Assembly (NCBI RefSeq): GCF_019649055.1
Contig: NW_026570221.1
Location: 3,782,001 to 3,846,000 of the forward strand
Length of the DNA: 64,000 nucleotides
DNA from: Paramacrobiotus metropolitanus
Taxonomy: Eukaryota > Tardigrada > Eutardigrada > Parachela > Macrobiotidae
Direction of reading: 5' to 3'
Below are positions 50,219 through 61,254 of the stretch, piece after piece. The position numbers and the translations under genes were made by a program. The stretch's first letter is position 1. The number at the start of each line of letters is the position of its first letter. The notes beneath the pieces were generated by a model that did not search any database, was not told the origin of the DNA, and saw only the letters and a list, made by a program, of their open reading frames with translations.

Positions 50219-51450
50219 GCCTGTTTAAACATACCTTCAGTCGGAATCAGTCTCGCCGTAGCATGCAGTTATGCCGTTCCAGGAAGATTGTCGGCATCTA
50301 CCCTAGGTACCTACTATCTACATCTGCTTTCCCGTTGTCTTCGCCGTTAAGCAGTTTCACTATCTTCGATGGTACGGGTAGGATTCGAAACACTCTCCAA
50401 AATTAATCTTGTCTTACACCAGCCGACCATAACACTGCCATGATAAATACTGTGCCTGACAGTGCCTATACATGCCGATGCTCAGAAATTTTTTCCGTGC
50501 ATTTCATTATAAATCGCTGTTGTAATATTTTATTATAGGTCACAAAAAATTTTCATACTTTGAAACTTTTTTGCGATTTTTAATTCCACTTACACCCTTC
50601 CACTTACACAAGTACTAGTACTGCGTGTTTTGGTTTTTTGTGTTTCGTGTAAGTGTTTGATGTTTTTGAAATTATTGATCTTCGGTGATTTGCTGTACGT
50701 GATTGATACAAGCAAGAACTTACTGTAGGTAGAGGACTGGGAAGCGACTCTGCAACGGTCGACTACGTCATCACTGTCGCATACAGAATGCACTGGGGTG
50801 CTATTGCTTAACGTAGGCCCACAGATTTTATTGTCCCTTATTAAAGATATTCTCAGTTCCTTTCTCCTATGAAACTTTCTGATATTTCTAACAGATCATA
50901 CTGAACTTACAAACCCAAACATGAAAGGCTAGAAATAGAAGAGAAAAGAAATATGCTGAGAAGACTGACAAAAACCGTAAAAAACGCGCATCTGTCACCA
51001 TGGCAGCCGCCCTCCCGTGTATGCGAGAGTGATGACGTCAAACGGTAGGTTACCAGTCCTCCGCACACTATAGTAAGTACTTGATACGTTTTTTGTGTGT
51101 TTTGATGCATCAGGATTTGATAATCGGACCCAAACGGCACGCTATTTCTAGCCACCTTCCGCGAGGCAGTTACTGTCATTCTCACTAAATTATCTGGTGC
51201 GCGGCACTGCGCGCCAAGCCACTATCACAGCCAGACGCATGTTACGTATCTAAGCAGTGTGGAGGGGCGCGCCGTAGCATGCAGTTTGCGGTTATTCGAT
51301 TTTGTCTCTAGTAAACTTTATCGAGACTTTCGAGTGTCGAGAGTCATCTGACGCTATTTGTTTCACAACAATCAACTTTTCTCGTATTCTTTTTCGGAGT
51401 AAAGCTGTTTCTGCTACTGAACAAGGCATTTGTGCCTCTCGTTATCAATA
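50219..51450. other. Spacer upstream of gene B
   Basis: About 1.2 kb, AT-rich between 50480 and 50700. It should contain the promoter of the gene starting at 51451, but no clear TATA box is seen. Nothing else is recognised. Confidence 0.45.
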
Positions 51451-52064
51451 ATGCACCTGTACAAAGATGAACGCCCTGTATTTGCATGGAACGCGGTGGA
51501 TGTGGAGATTGACGGGCAGATGCAGCACGGATACGTCATCGGCGTGGAAGAGAAAGGCAGCACTCCGCCGCGTCTGATCATCGATTTCGGATGCCCAGCA
51601 CAGTCTTCTGTGCTGGTTCCATACGGGAAGATCTGGGACTGCTCCAGTTATCCATACAGCTGTCTGGGCGAGGGAGCCAGTGTGGAGGTGCTGCTGCGCG
51701 ACGGCCCGATGCGTTCCTGGAAATGGTATTTGGGGAACAATGTAATTTGCTTGTTCACCAGTATGAATTCAATGGCGCTGGTGGAGGTGATGATGGACGG
51801 CACGCGTCGTCGCGAACTGGTTCCCCGTCGACAGATTCGGGATGTTCTAAAACAGCCATCAGTGGAGGACTTCTTGCAGCGGGCCATTTTACCTTGCAGA
51901 CATGCAGCGTTCCCAACGGCTACTGGGCTATGCAGCAGTCGGCCTCAGCGTTGCTGCTAAAACATGTGGAACAAACCTTTCGTCTCCAGTTTGTGAAGAT
52001 ACTCAGTCACGAGATGTACTTTGTGCGGCGGCGATACGAGTCGCCCATCGGGGACGAAGATATA
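51451..52064 (+). CDS. F-box family gene B, exon 1 (one frame break)
   Basis: ATG at 51451 (MHLYKDERPVFAWNAVDVEIDGQ) aligns with the starts at 20792 and 63460. Two beta-type repeats follow (HGYVIGVEEKGSTPPRLIIDFG; ALVEVMMDGTRRRELVPRRQIR). Near 51890 the frame must shift by one base to continue as FTLQTCSVPNGYW.., matching VIRSVGLPERYW of gene A. The exon ends GACGAAGATATA^GTACGT. The break could be a real mutation or an indel error. Confidence 0.65.
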
Positions 52065-52150
52065 GTACGTCGTTCACTTCGTTGCTAGTCATGTCCGTTC
52101 ACGTTTTGCGACTGTAATGCTTATTGCATGTTTTCTTACGGATATCATAG

Positions 52151-52972
52151 GCGAGGGTATTCGAAAGAGAACGACAGAATCCTGCCTTTTGCGGACGCTT
52201 ACTCGAGGAAACGAAAGAGCTGGAGTCAGAACCGAAGCGAAAAAAGCCGTCGATCGACGTCGAACAAGGCTTGAATTTGCCTTTAGAAGTGCTGAAGGAG
52301 ATTTTCCACTCTCTGGATACCGTGGACCGACAATGCTGCCGCCGCACCTGCCCACTGTGGGAGACCATTCTGACGTCGGCGGAGCTGTCCCGAGATCTGC
52401 ATGTATCGCGGCAGCAGCCCAGCTCGCCATCGCAGGCAAGGTGGGACTGTGATAATTATGCTATGTACGCCTGCATCTTCAAGCATATCACGTCAGCCAC
52501 ACGCACCATCTGTATTCGCGAAATAGGCACAGAATACATTCACCACAGGAACTTGCATTATTCAAATGAAGCTCTGGATCTTATTAAGAGGTTTTTTGCC
52601 GATACTGGCCTCCGCGTCGACCGATTCATCTTGTACCAGAGATCTATCAGGATGGCACAGCCAGCATTTGATCGATGGAAATTCAGTGCGTTTTCCGCCG
52701 AAATCTATGGGCAAATGTCCAATCTCGTACCTTACTGTGATCGCGTCATCTGGAAGGATTACGCACTCACACTACTAGACAAGGAAGACAATGCCCTGAT
52801 GGGATTTCGCGTTCCCATTGCCACCTTCACGCGGGGGCATGTCGATGAGGCGCGCATTGTGGATTTGCTTGAGCAGCATCTGCGCTGGGATGGGTCGCCG
52901 GAGGAAGTGCAACGCATTTCTCAGCACTTCACCAGCCGGATGGATAGCAAAAGGAAGTCAGAAGTGAAGCAG
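52151..52972 (+). CDS. F-box family gene B, exon 2 (F-box)
   Basis: Acceptor ATCATAG^ at 52150; the 86-bp intron joins in phase 0. After a basic linker comes the F-box LPLEVLKEIFHSLDTVDRQC then CRRTCPLWETIL (about 52275-52375), the Skp1-binding motif. About 190 family-specific residues follow (KHITSATRTICIREIGTEY, VPYCDRVIWKDYAL). It ends AAGCAG^GTATTC in phase 0. Substrate unknown. Confidence 0.75.
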
Positions 52973-53317
52973 GTATTCTTACTTTAGGAAGGGAGCAACC
53001 GCAGTCGTAGCATGTTAGGGAAATCGTATAATTCTTTACAAAATATGTTATAGCCTTATCGGTAGACTATTCTAAGCCCTCGCTGAACCGATGACATAGT
53101 TTGCAGACAAAACATTCCAAAGTTTTCGAAAACTTTCTGAAAACATATGTGTTTTGTCAAGTTACTACTTAATCATGTTTGATTATGCTATATTTATCTC
53201 GATCGTTTCTATTGGAATTCGAAAGAAAAAGGGATTGGTTTGCATGGCCGTATAAACGGAATACGTTCGCAACCTGTCTTCTGGTGTATCAAAGCGCATA
53301 ACCTACTGTACTTGTAG

Positions 53318-53542
53318 ATTCTGGTGAACTACCAGTCGAGCGATCCGCGTCCGTCCGCGCACTACCGAAATCACCAGTGGACGCTCGATAATGTGACCAA
53401 GGCCAACGTTGACAAGCTCAACCGGTTCTGCTTGTGTGCTTTATCACGCTACATGCAGGACTGCAGTCCAGGCTATTCGGCATCCGCCCCGGACAACAAC
53501 CCACAGGCTGGGCAATCCAGTGGTTCCAGTAGACTCTACTAA
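53318..53542 (+). CDS. F-box family gene B, exon 3
   Basis: Acceptor CTTGTAG^ at 53317 closes a 345-bp intron; phase 0 is kept. Reads ILVNYQSSDPRPSAHYRNH, then VTKANVDKLNRF and a Ser/Asn/Pro-rich tail to a stop at 53542. The same exon, decayed, occurs at 56510-56620 (YQKCDPRLSSHYESP..AEVNKLN), which supports the exon call. Confidence 0.7.
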   Translation: MLVNYQSSDPRPSAHYRNHQWTLDNVTKANVDKLNRFCLCALSRYMQDCSPGYSASAPDNNPQAGQSSGSSRLY

Positions 53543-53754
53543 ATCTAGCATTTACGAGTGGGAACTTTGAAGACTCAGATGATTAAATAGCCTAAAATCA
53601 TTAGTCCGGAATTATGGGGAATTTAGTTTTTTTCTTATCTTTCACGAGTGTTTTTCTTCTCCAATCAAAATTGACGGTTTTCTTAGCCACGTTTTGTTCT
53701 CCCGTCACATAATATGATTACTGTAAATTTTATCGTCTCTCTCCATTTTTCGTA

Positions 53755-54136
53755 ACCTAAAGAATGTTTGGCAGAAGGCCGATGTATTTTCTTCGTAATT
53801 CACTGTAAATGTGGCTACGAAGTGTGCGACATCGTGGTCAACATATCTAATTGTCGAGTTGGCTTACTGTGGCATTGTATATTCGGTGGCCTGGGATGTA
53901 ATTCAACAAAAGCAAACATTTTCTGTAGCGATGATGGTGATGGGATTTATAAAGCGCGCATCACGAACAAAAAATCTACAGTGATTTGCGTTGCAAACAA
54001 CGTTGGCTTTAGTCTGCAAAATGTTGGTACAGTAAGTGGATGGCCAATCTACTCAGCGTCGATACATCCAGCTGCCGCAGATCAACTCCATCCCATCGGT
54101 CTGAAGGGTCGCCTGGTCGAAAGCTGCTGCATCTAA
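53755..54136 (+). CDS. Possible Cys-rich exon, unrecognised
   Basis: Open frame of about 120 residues without an in-frame ATG at its start, following an acceptor-like AACCTAAAG. It reads CIFFVIHCKCGYEVCDIVV, GGLGCNSTKANIFCSDDGDG and GLKGRLVESCCI. The paired cysteines suggest a secreted or disulphide-bonded piece. It might be an exon of an unrelated gene or chance. Confidence 0.3.
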
Positions 54137-54205
54137 AACAGCACAACTTGGCTTGCACTGCCATAACATGAAACATTTTCCCGTTATCATTCAGGGGTTA
54201 CTTAC

Positions 54206-54500
54206 AGGCTAAGAAGCATTCGAACACCGGTCCACTCGTCGGGGTAATCCAAAGACTGCACCCGACGCGCATGCACGAGCGCACCCTTTTCGTAGAGCTG
54301 ACGACCGACGGCCGGGCAGTTCCCGTTTAACGCGGTCAAGAAACGTCGGCAGTGTTCCGTTTTTGTCTCGGCGCCATGAAAGCGTAGCAGCGGAATGAGG
54401 ACGTCGATGGGTGTTGAATCTGTTCCCGGTATTCGACGGCCTTCCAACCATTTCACGTCATTAAAATTATGATCGAAGAGCCTGGCTAGTAGTTACTGCT
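54206..54500 (-). CDS. Possible exon of an unrecognised minus-strand gene
   Basis: Open from about 54500 (DHNFNDVKWLEGRRIPGTDS) to AGCCT^GTAAGT, a consensus donor at 54205-54200. It reads as an ordered protein (HCRRFLTALNGNCPAVGRQL). Above it, 54510-54610 reads EYGCTELSSLLCMCDELRLM with a stop between, perhaps an intron. No family is recognised. Confidence 0.35.
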
Positions 54501-54595
54501 TGGCAGGACAAATGGAGGCGGTATAATTCATCAGCCGCAATTCGTCGCACATGCACAGCAAGCTGGACAGTTCGGTGCAGCCATATTCCCCGCTG

Positions 54596-54665
54596 TCAGA
54601 AACCAGCATGAGCCCCAATGACGAATCATGAGCCCAGCATGAGCCCCAATGACGAACAATGACGA
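54596..54665. repeat. Short tandem duplication
   Basis: CAGCATGAGCCCCAATGACGAA occurs twice in a row with a small spacer, followed by a further CAATGACGAA. Simple local duplication. Confidence 0.7.
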
Positions 54666-55309
54666 ATCCGGAAATCGACCATCATCGTCGCATTCCTTGA
54701 CAGTAAGAATTGGCAGGCGAATGCCCTTAATTTCAAGGATCGCATCGATGACGTACAAATTAAGCCGGAAACCATGCGCGTTCTCCTTCTTCTGACCACA
54801 CGTTTCCTCGGATATGAGCGCCAGGGAATGGGTACGCTAAGAAATGTAGCCATCTAACACCATAACGGATTCGTATGCAAGTTTGAGGGATGGGGCGTTG
54901 AAGATAGGTGCCGGTCGGTTGCATGGTTTTGCAGCAGAGCCCTCCATAGTGCGCACACCCTGATAAAGACACAACGAACAACCTTTTCAATGGTCAGTCT
55001 CTCAGTTATAAGTTTGATTTCATGAAACTAAAAACAACGAGGTGAAACAGTCCATCCAGAGTTATAAAATACCGGACCGGCTGATTTGTACGCAAGTGCG
55101 GATGTCAAAATTCAACAGAATATCTGACAGGATCGGATGGGAAAGGTCAATGATTTTCGCTTCTTCATCGTCTAAAAAATATACAGTTAATTCTGCAAAA
55201 CCACTGTTAGCTCTGCTTCTGAAAGGTTATCGCTGTACAGTTTAACTTGACATAATTATTCAGAATCTGCAATCTTATACCTGTTGTATGGGTGCCGTAT
55301 GGGGGTAGC

Positions 55310-55475
55310 ACGTCAATTCGCCGACCTACAATATGCTGACCGACCATTTGCTGACCGACATGTTGCTGACTTACACAACTCGCTGACCGACAACTTGTCA
55401 ACCGACAATTTGCTTTTCGGCTAAGTTGCAGACCGACGTTTTGTTGAAACATTCTAGGTGACCGACAACTTGCTG
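55310..55475. repeat. Degenerate short tandem repeat (GACCGACAA type)
   Basis: At least six imperfect copies of GCTGACCGACAACTTG with varied spacing. No coding sense is seen. Confidence 0.7.
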
Positions 55476-55569
55476 TCAAGTTCGGGACGTTAGTTTTGAG
55501 TTTTCTTAACTTTTTCTTGTTTATTCTATGTTTACGCCGGTTGGTTAACGTCTTGATGTGGTTTTGCAG

Positions 55570-56721
55570 CAGATCGTTCAACCGTTGCACAGCGGGCTGA
55601 TTGAACGGCTTCCAAACATGCCTGACCGGTGTGCTCTTCCGGCTCCAGTTGAACTAGGTACGCCAGAGGGTTTTGCCTGAGAGTCCGGAAAGGGCATAAT
55701 GTAGTCAGCTGCAAAGGTATTTTTGTTCTTCCACTGCAGATGAAGGTGTTTAAAAGACAGCGCCGGAATTACGAGTTTGCCGATAGTGGTAAGGATAACA
55801 AGACTGGTGAACGAAAGCGGAAGAAGCGACTTACTAGTGCACGCAGTTTGCCGTTGCCGAAGGAAGTGCTGAAGGAGGTCTTCCTTTCAATGGATACCAT
55901 CGATCAACAACGCTGTCGGCGCACATGTCAACTGTGGGAGGGCTCACGTCGGAAGAGGTGCGCAGAGTGCTTAATGTCTCCCCTGAGTCTCTCATTCTGA
56001 ATGAGCGGTGTTTGACGCTGGGCACATTGCCGTTGAAGCTTCTTTTCACTGAGATGGCAGCGCTGCATTCCCGATTGGCGTCCTGTTGTGACCGCGTACC
56101 CTGAACAAATACAGGATATGCTATAAGCCCGGTGATGACGTCTCCATGGGGTTTTTTATACCGTCGGCTGTCTTCGTTCCGGAACATGTGAGCGAAGCTC
56201 AGATTTAGGATGTGTTCGACTGTTCGAGGGTAATCTGCGCTGCATTGGGGAGCTAGAGTTGACTGATGACTCTGATATTGGTGGGTTCGCGAATATCAGC
56301 CCCTGTGTTTTTAGCTGATAACCCACATCCGATTGATATGCAGCGCACTGCCCACTGCATAACGATGTTGATTAACAGCAGGACGAGAGCATCGAATGTG
56401 AAGGAGGTAACGTGCGACGGTGCGAGTGACGTCCTTTAGAGCTTGTTTCTGATTTTTGAAAGTCTGTGGCGGACCGCATCATGTGTTGACCGGAACGAGA
56501 TTGCAGATTCGCAAGGACTACCAGAAATGCGATCCGCGCCTTTCGTCGCATTACGAAAGTCCAAGTGGATCTTGTACAATCTTCCTAGCGCAGAGGTTAA
56601 TAAGTTGAACATCTGGGTTTATTTAGTCACTTCGTATGTTTATTTAGTCACTTCGTATGTTTTACTTTTGGCTATGGCTATTTTGCCGCAGTCCAACAAT
56701 AGGGGTCTGAGTAGCCCTTAG
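55570..56721 (+). pseudogene. F-box family pseudogene E
   Basis: Starts after an acceptor GTTTTGCAG^ with SGLIERLPNMPDRCALPAPVE, nearly the same as exon 2 of gene D (MIERLPDMLRRRAVPAPVE), but meets a TGA at about 55680. A second F-box start (PLPKEVLKEVFLSMDTIDQQ then CRRTCQLWEG) lies at 55845-55940 and stops at 56000. Decayed exon-3 sequence is found at 56510-56620 in shifting frames. The mix of gene-D-like and gene-B-like pieces suggests a chimaeric or repeatedly broken copy. Confidence 0.6.
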
Positions 56722-56960
56722 GCTATTTTGCCGCGCAGTGCGCCGGAATAGCCAGTTGGCTATTTTGCCGCACTATGGTGGGCGAAATAGCTTGTTGGCT
56801 ATTTTACCGCACACTGCGTACCGTCTATCGTGGGTCCATTTTGTGTTGCGACAAGAATCTGTTGAAAGTGCGCGGCGAGACAGGCTGCAACAATGGTGTG
56901 GCAAAATAGCCAACTGGCTATTTAGCCGCAAACACTGCGGCAAAAAACCACTTCGCTTAC
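56630..56960. repeat. Cluster of GGCTATTTTGCCGC repeats in both orientations
   Basis: TTGGCTATTTTGCCGC or close variants appear at about 56672, 56727, 56756 and 56796, and in inverse form (GGCAAAATAGCCAACTGGC) near 56897. A duplication of TTTAGTCACTTCGTATGTTT precedes them (56618-56660). It may be a decayed small inverted-repeat element; no clear ends were found. Confidence 0.55.
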
Positions 56961-57208
56961 AGTACTTTTAAATGAAACTCCAAGATGCAATGGCAGCCTG
57001 TTGTGTATTGTCGCGCGCCCGCTTACGCGTGGCACCTACGTGCACTGTTCCACGTGCTTGCTGAAGTCAGCAATGCAGATTTGCCCATTCGGATTTTCTA
57101 GCATTTTTCAGTCTGTTGATAAAGTTCTTGCAATCACGCCGTTTCTCGCTGTTTAGCACTGCCAGAATTCTTTGGCAGGCAGAATTCCTTTCTGCAGCGT
57201 GAACTTTG

Positions 57209-57517
57209 TCAGGTCCGCGCCTCATACATCACTGCCTGCCCTTTGGATCTTTCCTTCCGCGTTAGGAATTCAGGTACGAGTGTCATGACAAGCAGGTACT
57301 GGCTGCTTCTTATCAAAATGGCAAAAGAATCACGCCAACCGTAGACATCCTCACTAAGCCAGCGGTAAAGCTTACCAATGCACAGTTTAAGGCGAAGGTA
57401 ATGAGCGATTGCTATTACAAGGACTGGATCCCGAAATCCGTCTTCAATCTTTAGTGCAGTTTGTATTATGCTGGTGGTCTTTAGACCCAATTTTTCTAAG
57501 GGAAAACAGTAAAACAC
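57209..57517 (-). CDS. Open frame of 102 residues, unrecognised
   Basis: Starts MFYCFPLEKLGLKTTSIIQT, with hydrophobic stretches (PVLVIAIAHYLRLKL, YLLVMTLVPEFL). No match is recognised. It may be a remnant or chance. Confidence 0.2.
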   Translation of the reverse strand: MFYCFPLEKLGLKTTSIIQTALKIEDGFRDPVLVIAIAHYLRLKLCIGKLYRWLSEDVYGWRDSFAILIRSSQYLLVMTLVPEFLTRKERSKGQAVMYEART

Positions 57518-57823
57518 ATAAGTTTTTACCAGTGTTCTTAATTTATTGATAAATTTTCCAAAACTGGGGATATCATTGCTTAATAGTTAATTTTAACTAC
57601 CAAATCTTCATGATACGGCGAGGACCATGGCCCTCGAGGCCACTATTAAACATTCGCCACTATTTCCGCTTGTAATTAGATACGGAACCCGAACCAGTAA
57701 TGCTGTCTACTGAGTAATGTGCTTCACCGTAACTTCGTAGCGCAGTTTGCTGGACTGCGCGCTGGTGGCAAACTAATTCCACTGTGTGTTTCGTCAGATT
57801 GTGGCCAGGAATTTACGGCAGCC

Positions 57824-58531
57824 ATGTTGGAAGTATGGACCAGTCAGATTAACGTTATGGGCGACGACGGCAAGACCCTGCTGTACGGGCGTGTGGTGGA
57901 CTTGGCGGCCGACGGGCTGTATATCGACCTCTTGTGCCCCAACCGTCGAAGAGAATTCATCCCCTTTCACCGTGTCTTTCTCTCCAAACGCGCAGACGAA
58001 TTTGGTTTCCTTATGACTCAGCTGGATAAAACATGGACGAGCGTCCCCGTGGAAGTGTTGAGTCGTAAGTATCCCGGCGGGGCGTGGCGCTGGTGGCCCG
58101 GGGAACTGGTGAATCCCTGTCCGACGCCAGCGTCAGAGCGACACCTCAGTTACGCACTGGCCGTCGTTCAGGGACAGGATAACAGCGGCGCCACCTGGAC
58201 GGACATCGTCGGCGTACAGCACATTCGCTGGCCCGTCCCAGGTAGCTGGTGGACCGAAAAAGATATCGAACAGCCATCAACGGCGTTGGACGTGACGCTG
58301 CTTCGAAGCACCGGACCGGGGCGCCTGGTGAAATGCTGTCCGCCGCTGCCACCCAGCTGTCAGGGAGCCTCAGCCGCACAGTTGCTGAAGGCGCTGAAGG
58401 AACCGCTGACGAAGTGGATGTTTCCATTTGACGACCGGGTGGTCAGTGTCGACTTCGCGGATGGACAGGTCCAGTATGTCGTGGAGCTGAGCGATGGCGT
58501 CGAGTATGCGCAATCGCAGGACGCAGCACAG
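57824..58531 (+). CDS. F-box family gene D, exon 1
   Basis: ATG at 57824 (MLEVWTSQINVMGDDGKTLL) sits where the other members start; an upstream in-frame ATG at 57719 is less likely. The intact domain of about 235 residues has GRVVDLAADGLYIDLLCPN, REFIPFHRVFL, GGAWRWWPGELV (equivalent to WVWHPGKLL of the other genes) and RPVPGSWW-type segments. It ends GCAGCACAG^GTTCGT. GC content is clearly higher than in the flanks. Confidence 0.7.
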
Positions 58532-58984
58532 GTTCGTCATGCACTGTCTGAAATTTTAGTGTGATCTTAAAGATAGAGTGATGACTAAAACTCAGCCGTT
58601 ATGATAGGAAACGATTTAAACTTTGGTTTTTCCGATTTAAACTTTAATCACTTAATTAAAGAGTGTGTTTCCATATACATATTGGTTACCGCTCTGCGGT
58701 ACCAAGCCACTCCATGTGGCGCGCTACAAGCATACCTCCTCGTTTAGCGGGACTTGCATTTTGCCTTGTTCCTCACTGTTGTGTTGTGCAGTCAGTAAAA
58801 AAATCATGCATCCGGCTCAAATCATGGTTTTCGTTTTGTTTACTTATGGTTAGGGACATTTGTTATTGTTTTTGCATTAAAATTCATGAGCGAAGATTTT
58901 ATTATAAAAACATTTCAACTCCTCTAATCTGCAGCACAATGAGCCTCAAGGCCATTGTGAACCATTTTCTGAACAATGGATGCC

Positions 58985-59090
58985 GCAGGCAGAAAGGTTT
59001 ACGGATCCGGCAGAAAGGTTAATGCAGTTCGGCAGAAAGGTTTAAGCGGCTTCTTTGACCGTAAACTATTCACCCGTAAACCTTTCTGTC
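58985..59090. repeat. CGGCAGAAAGGTTTA repeats with inverted partner
   Basis: Three direct copies of GGCAGAAAGGTT (about 58989, 59008, 59030) face the inverse ACCTTTCTGTC at about 59078 inside the gene D intron. A small hairpin could form. Confidence 0.55.
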
Positions 59091-59199
59091 GGTGACACGC
59101 ACAACATCCGGATGAGGGGCTATGTGTGAAACGAACTGTGAAAACCTTTCACGGGGATTTGTTTCGCGGGTTTGTCAACATGCTGATGTGGTTTTGTAG

Positions 59200-60092
59200 C
59201 ACTCTGTGCAATCGTTGCACAACGGGATGATCGAGCGCCTTCCGGACATGCTGCGCCGGCGTGCGGTGCCGGCTCCGGTGGAAGTGGGAACGCCAGAGGA
59301 ATGGCGAGCCGTGGCGTTTGACGTGTGGCAGCAGGTGTTCTCCTACGTAGATACGCTGACGCAGACCCGGTTGCGCGCGGTCTGCTCAGCATGGAACGCT
59401 ATCCTGGACACGCCGGGGTTGACTGGCAACGTTTTCATCGACTCGGACGTTGCCAGCGGACAGCAGACGGATCTCCACTACACTCTAACGGTGCCTATCT
59501 TCAAAACCTACGACCCTCTACCCAGTATCTGATCGTTCATGACCGCCACCACCGCCTCCGCCTCTATGACCTTTTAGCGGTGTCCGACATGATTCACTAT
59601 GTGGCGCAAACCCACCCCGACATCCAGCTGGCGGCGCTGTATATGATGGGCGTGACGAATGTGTTCCCGGAACTGGGCCGCCTCGCTGATACCATGAAAC
59701 CGGGGCGCTGCGAGCTGCATGATCACCCGGAAGTGGCGCGGAACCGGGAGGATTTCATCGCAGCCTACCGCGATGTGCCGTGTGAGACCATCTATCTGAT
59801 CCGCTGCACGGTGCGCCTGCAGTTCAACCCGAAAGGTCACCAGGTTCCCCGCTGCAGCACAGCGCCGGCATGCCGCTGGTCCGACTGCCGCCGAACGGCG
59901 ACTGGGCCGCCACGGTGTGGGAAGCGTTTTGAGGCGGCGCTGCCGGTGTCCAGTGACGCCCAGCTGCGCTCACTGACGCAGTGGCTGACGGTGATCGGGG
60001 ACCAGGGGCGACTTCACCAGACAGTCTGTCAAGTAAAACCTGGAGTCGAATATCACGTGGATGCTCTTGAAAATATATTCAAGGAGAATTAA
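59200..60092 (+). CDS. F-box family gene D, exon 2 (frame breaks)
   Basis: Acceptor GTTTTGTAG^ at 59199; the 668-bp intron joins in phase 0. The F-box VAFDVWQQVFSYVDTLTQTR then LRAVCSAWNAIL lies at about 59312-59405. Near 59515 the frame must shift to continue IVHDRHHRLRLYDLLA..; near 59840 and at GCGTTTTGAGG (59932) two more compensating shifts restore AGMPLVRLPPNGDWA and EAALPVSSDAQLRSL. It ends at a stop at 60092. Either a decaying gene or several assembly indels in a GC-rich exon. Confidence 0.6.
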
Positions 60093-61254
60093 TCATAGAT
60101 TTACGTTATCAAAACATAAGCATAAGATCATTATCAGAAAATAAATTAGGGAAAAATATATTTAATGGACTAGGGACTAAGGGTTTTTCTTCGAACATAC
60201 CGTAAAAGCAATGTGCAAAGCAAACAAGCAATACAAAGAAAACATAAGTATTTAATTATTTATTGTGGGACAAACTAAATATTAAGTAGCTAAATTTTTT
60301 GGAAAAAAATTTTATATAGAAAATTAGGAAAAATATTCAGTCAATTGGGTAAATATATTTTAATAAACATTAAAAATATTGTATATACCATAATATACGT
60401 AGACATTAAACAGAAAACAAATAAGTAGATAAACAGAAATAAATATGAATATAAAAATATTAATAATAAAGAAAATAGGTAATTACAAATATACATAACA
60501 AATACTATCGTAAACATTATCCAGATATTAAACTATAATTATAATACAATAAATATAATTATACTACCGTAAATAGTATCCAAATATTAAACAGCTAAAT
60601 TGAGTAGAAAATCTCTCAACGCAGCGAAACAGGTAAAGTTTTCATCCCACCCAGATGTTGGAAATGAGATATGATGTTTAAAGTAAACGTTTAGTGGGAC
60701 GAATGGGAAATAAAGTTAAATTTACACGCAAAAAAGAATACCTCGTGCGTTTAACCTTCTGATTTTTCGATTATGTAAAAAGACTACAGTATGTTTCACT
60801 TCCATTTCACAAATTTTTCTGCTACGTTTCCTCCTGATTCTTTAATTTTCCAATTAAATCAATAAATTTGCTGGTAGTTTACTGAGCCACTTTACTCAGT
60901 TGAGTAATACATGCTGATTAAATCATCGTTCGGTAACAGTCGCTCGTCGTCCCAGTCATCATACCCAGTCCGCTTGAGTAGTTTCTGGTTATGTTTTATG
61001 ACCTAAAGTTTTTGCAGTCTTATAAGCGCGGGAGCGCTCTGAGTAATTACCATACTATTTTGGGTTTGGTCAAACGCAATAGACTCATGTGAGTCAATTC
61101 ATCTGATAAAAGCTGATCCCACTGCTGAACATTTTTCATTCTGAGAAACACATTCCGTTCGCTTTTGTATCATGTTTTGAGTAATCAGGGTTGGTCACGG
61201 TAAACTTTTGTATGACTGATGAAATACTAATACGCGTTCTCAACCGATCACCGT
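60093..61254. other. AT-rich non-coding spacer
   Basis: 60110-60620 is extremely AT-rich with runs of AAATATT and ATAATATA type. The remainder is ordinary spacer leading to the gag-like gene. No gene, RNA or element end is seen. Confidence 0.55.
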
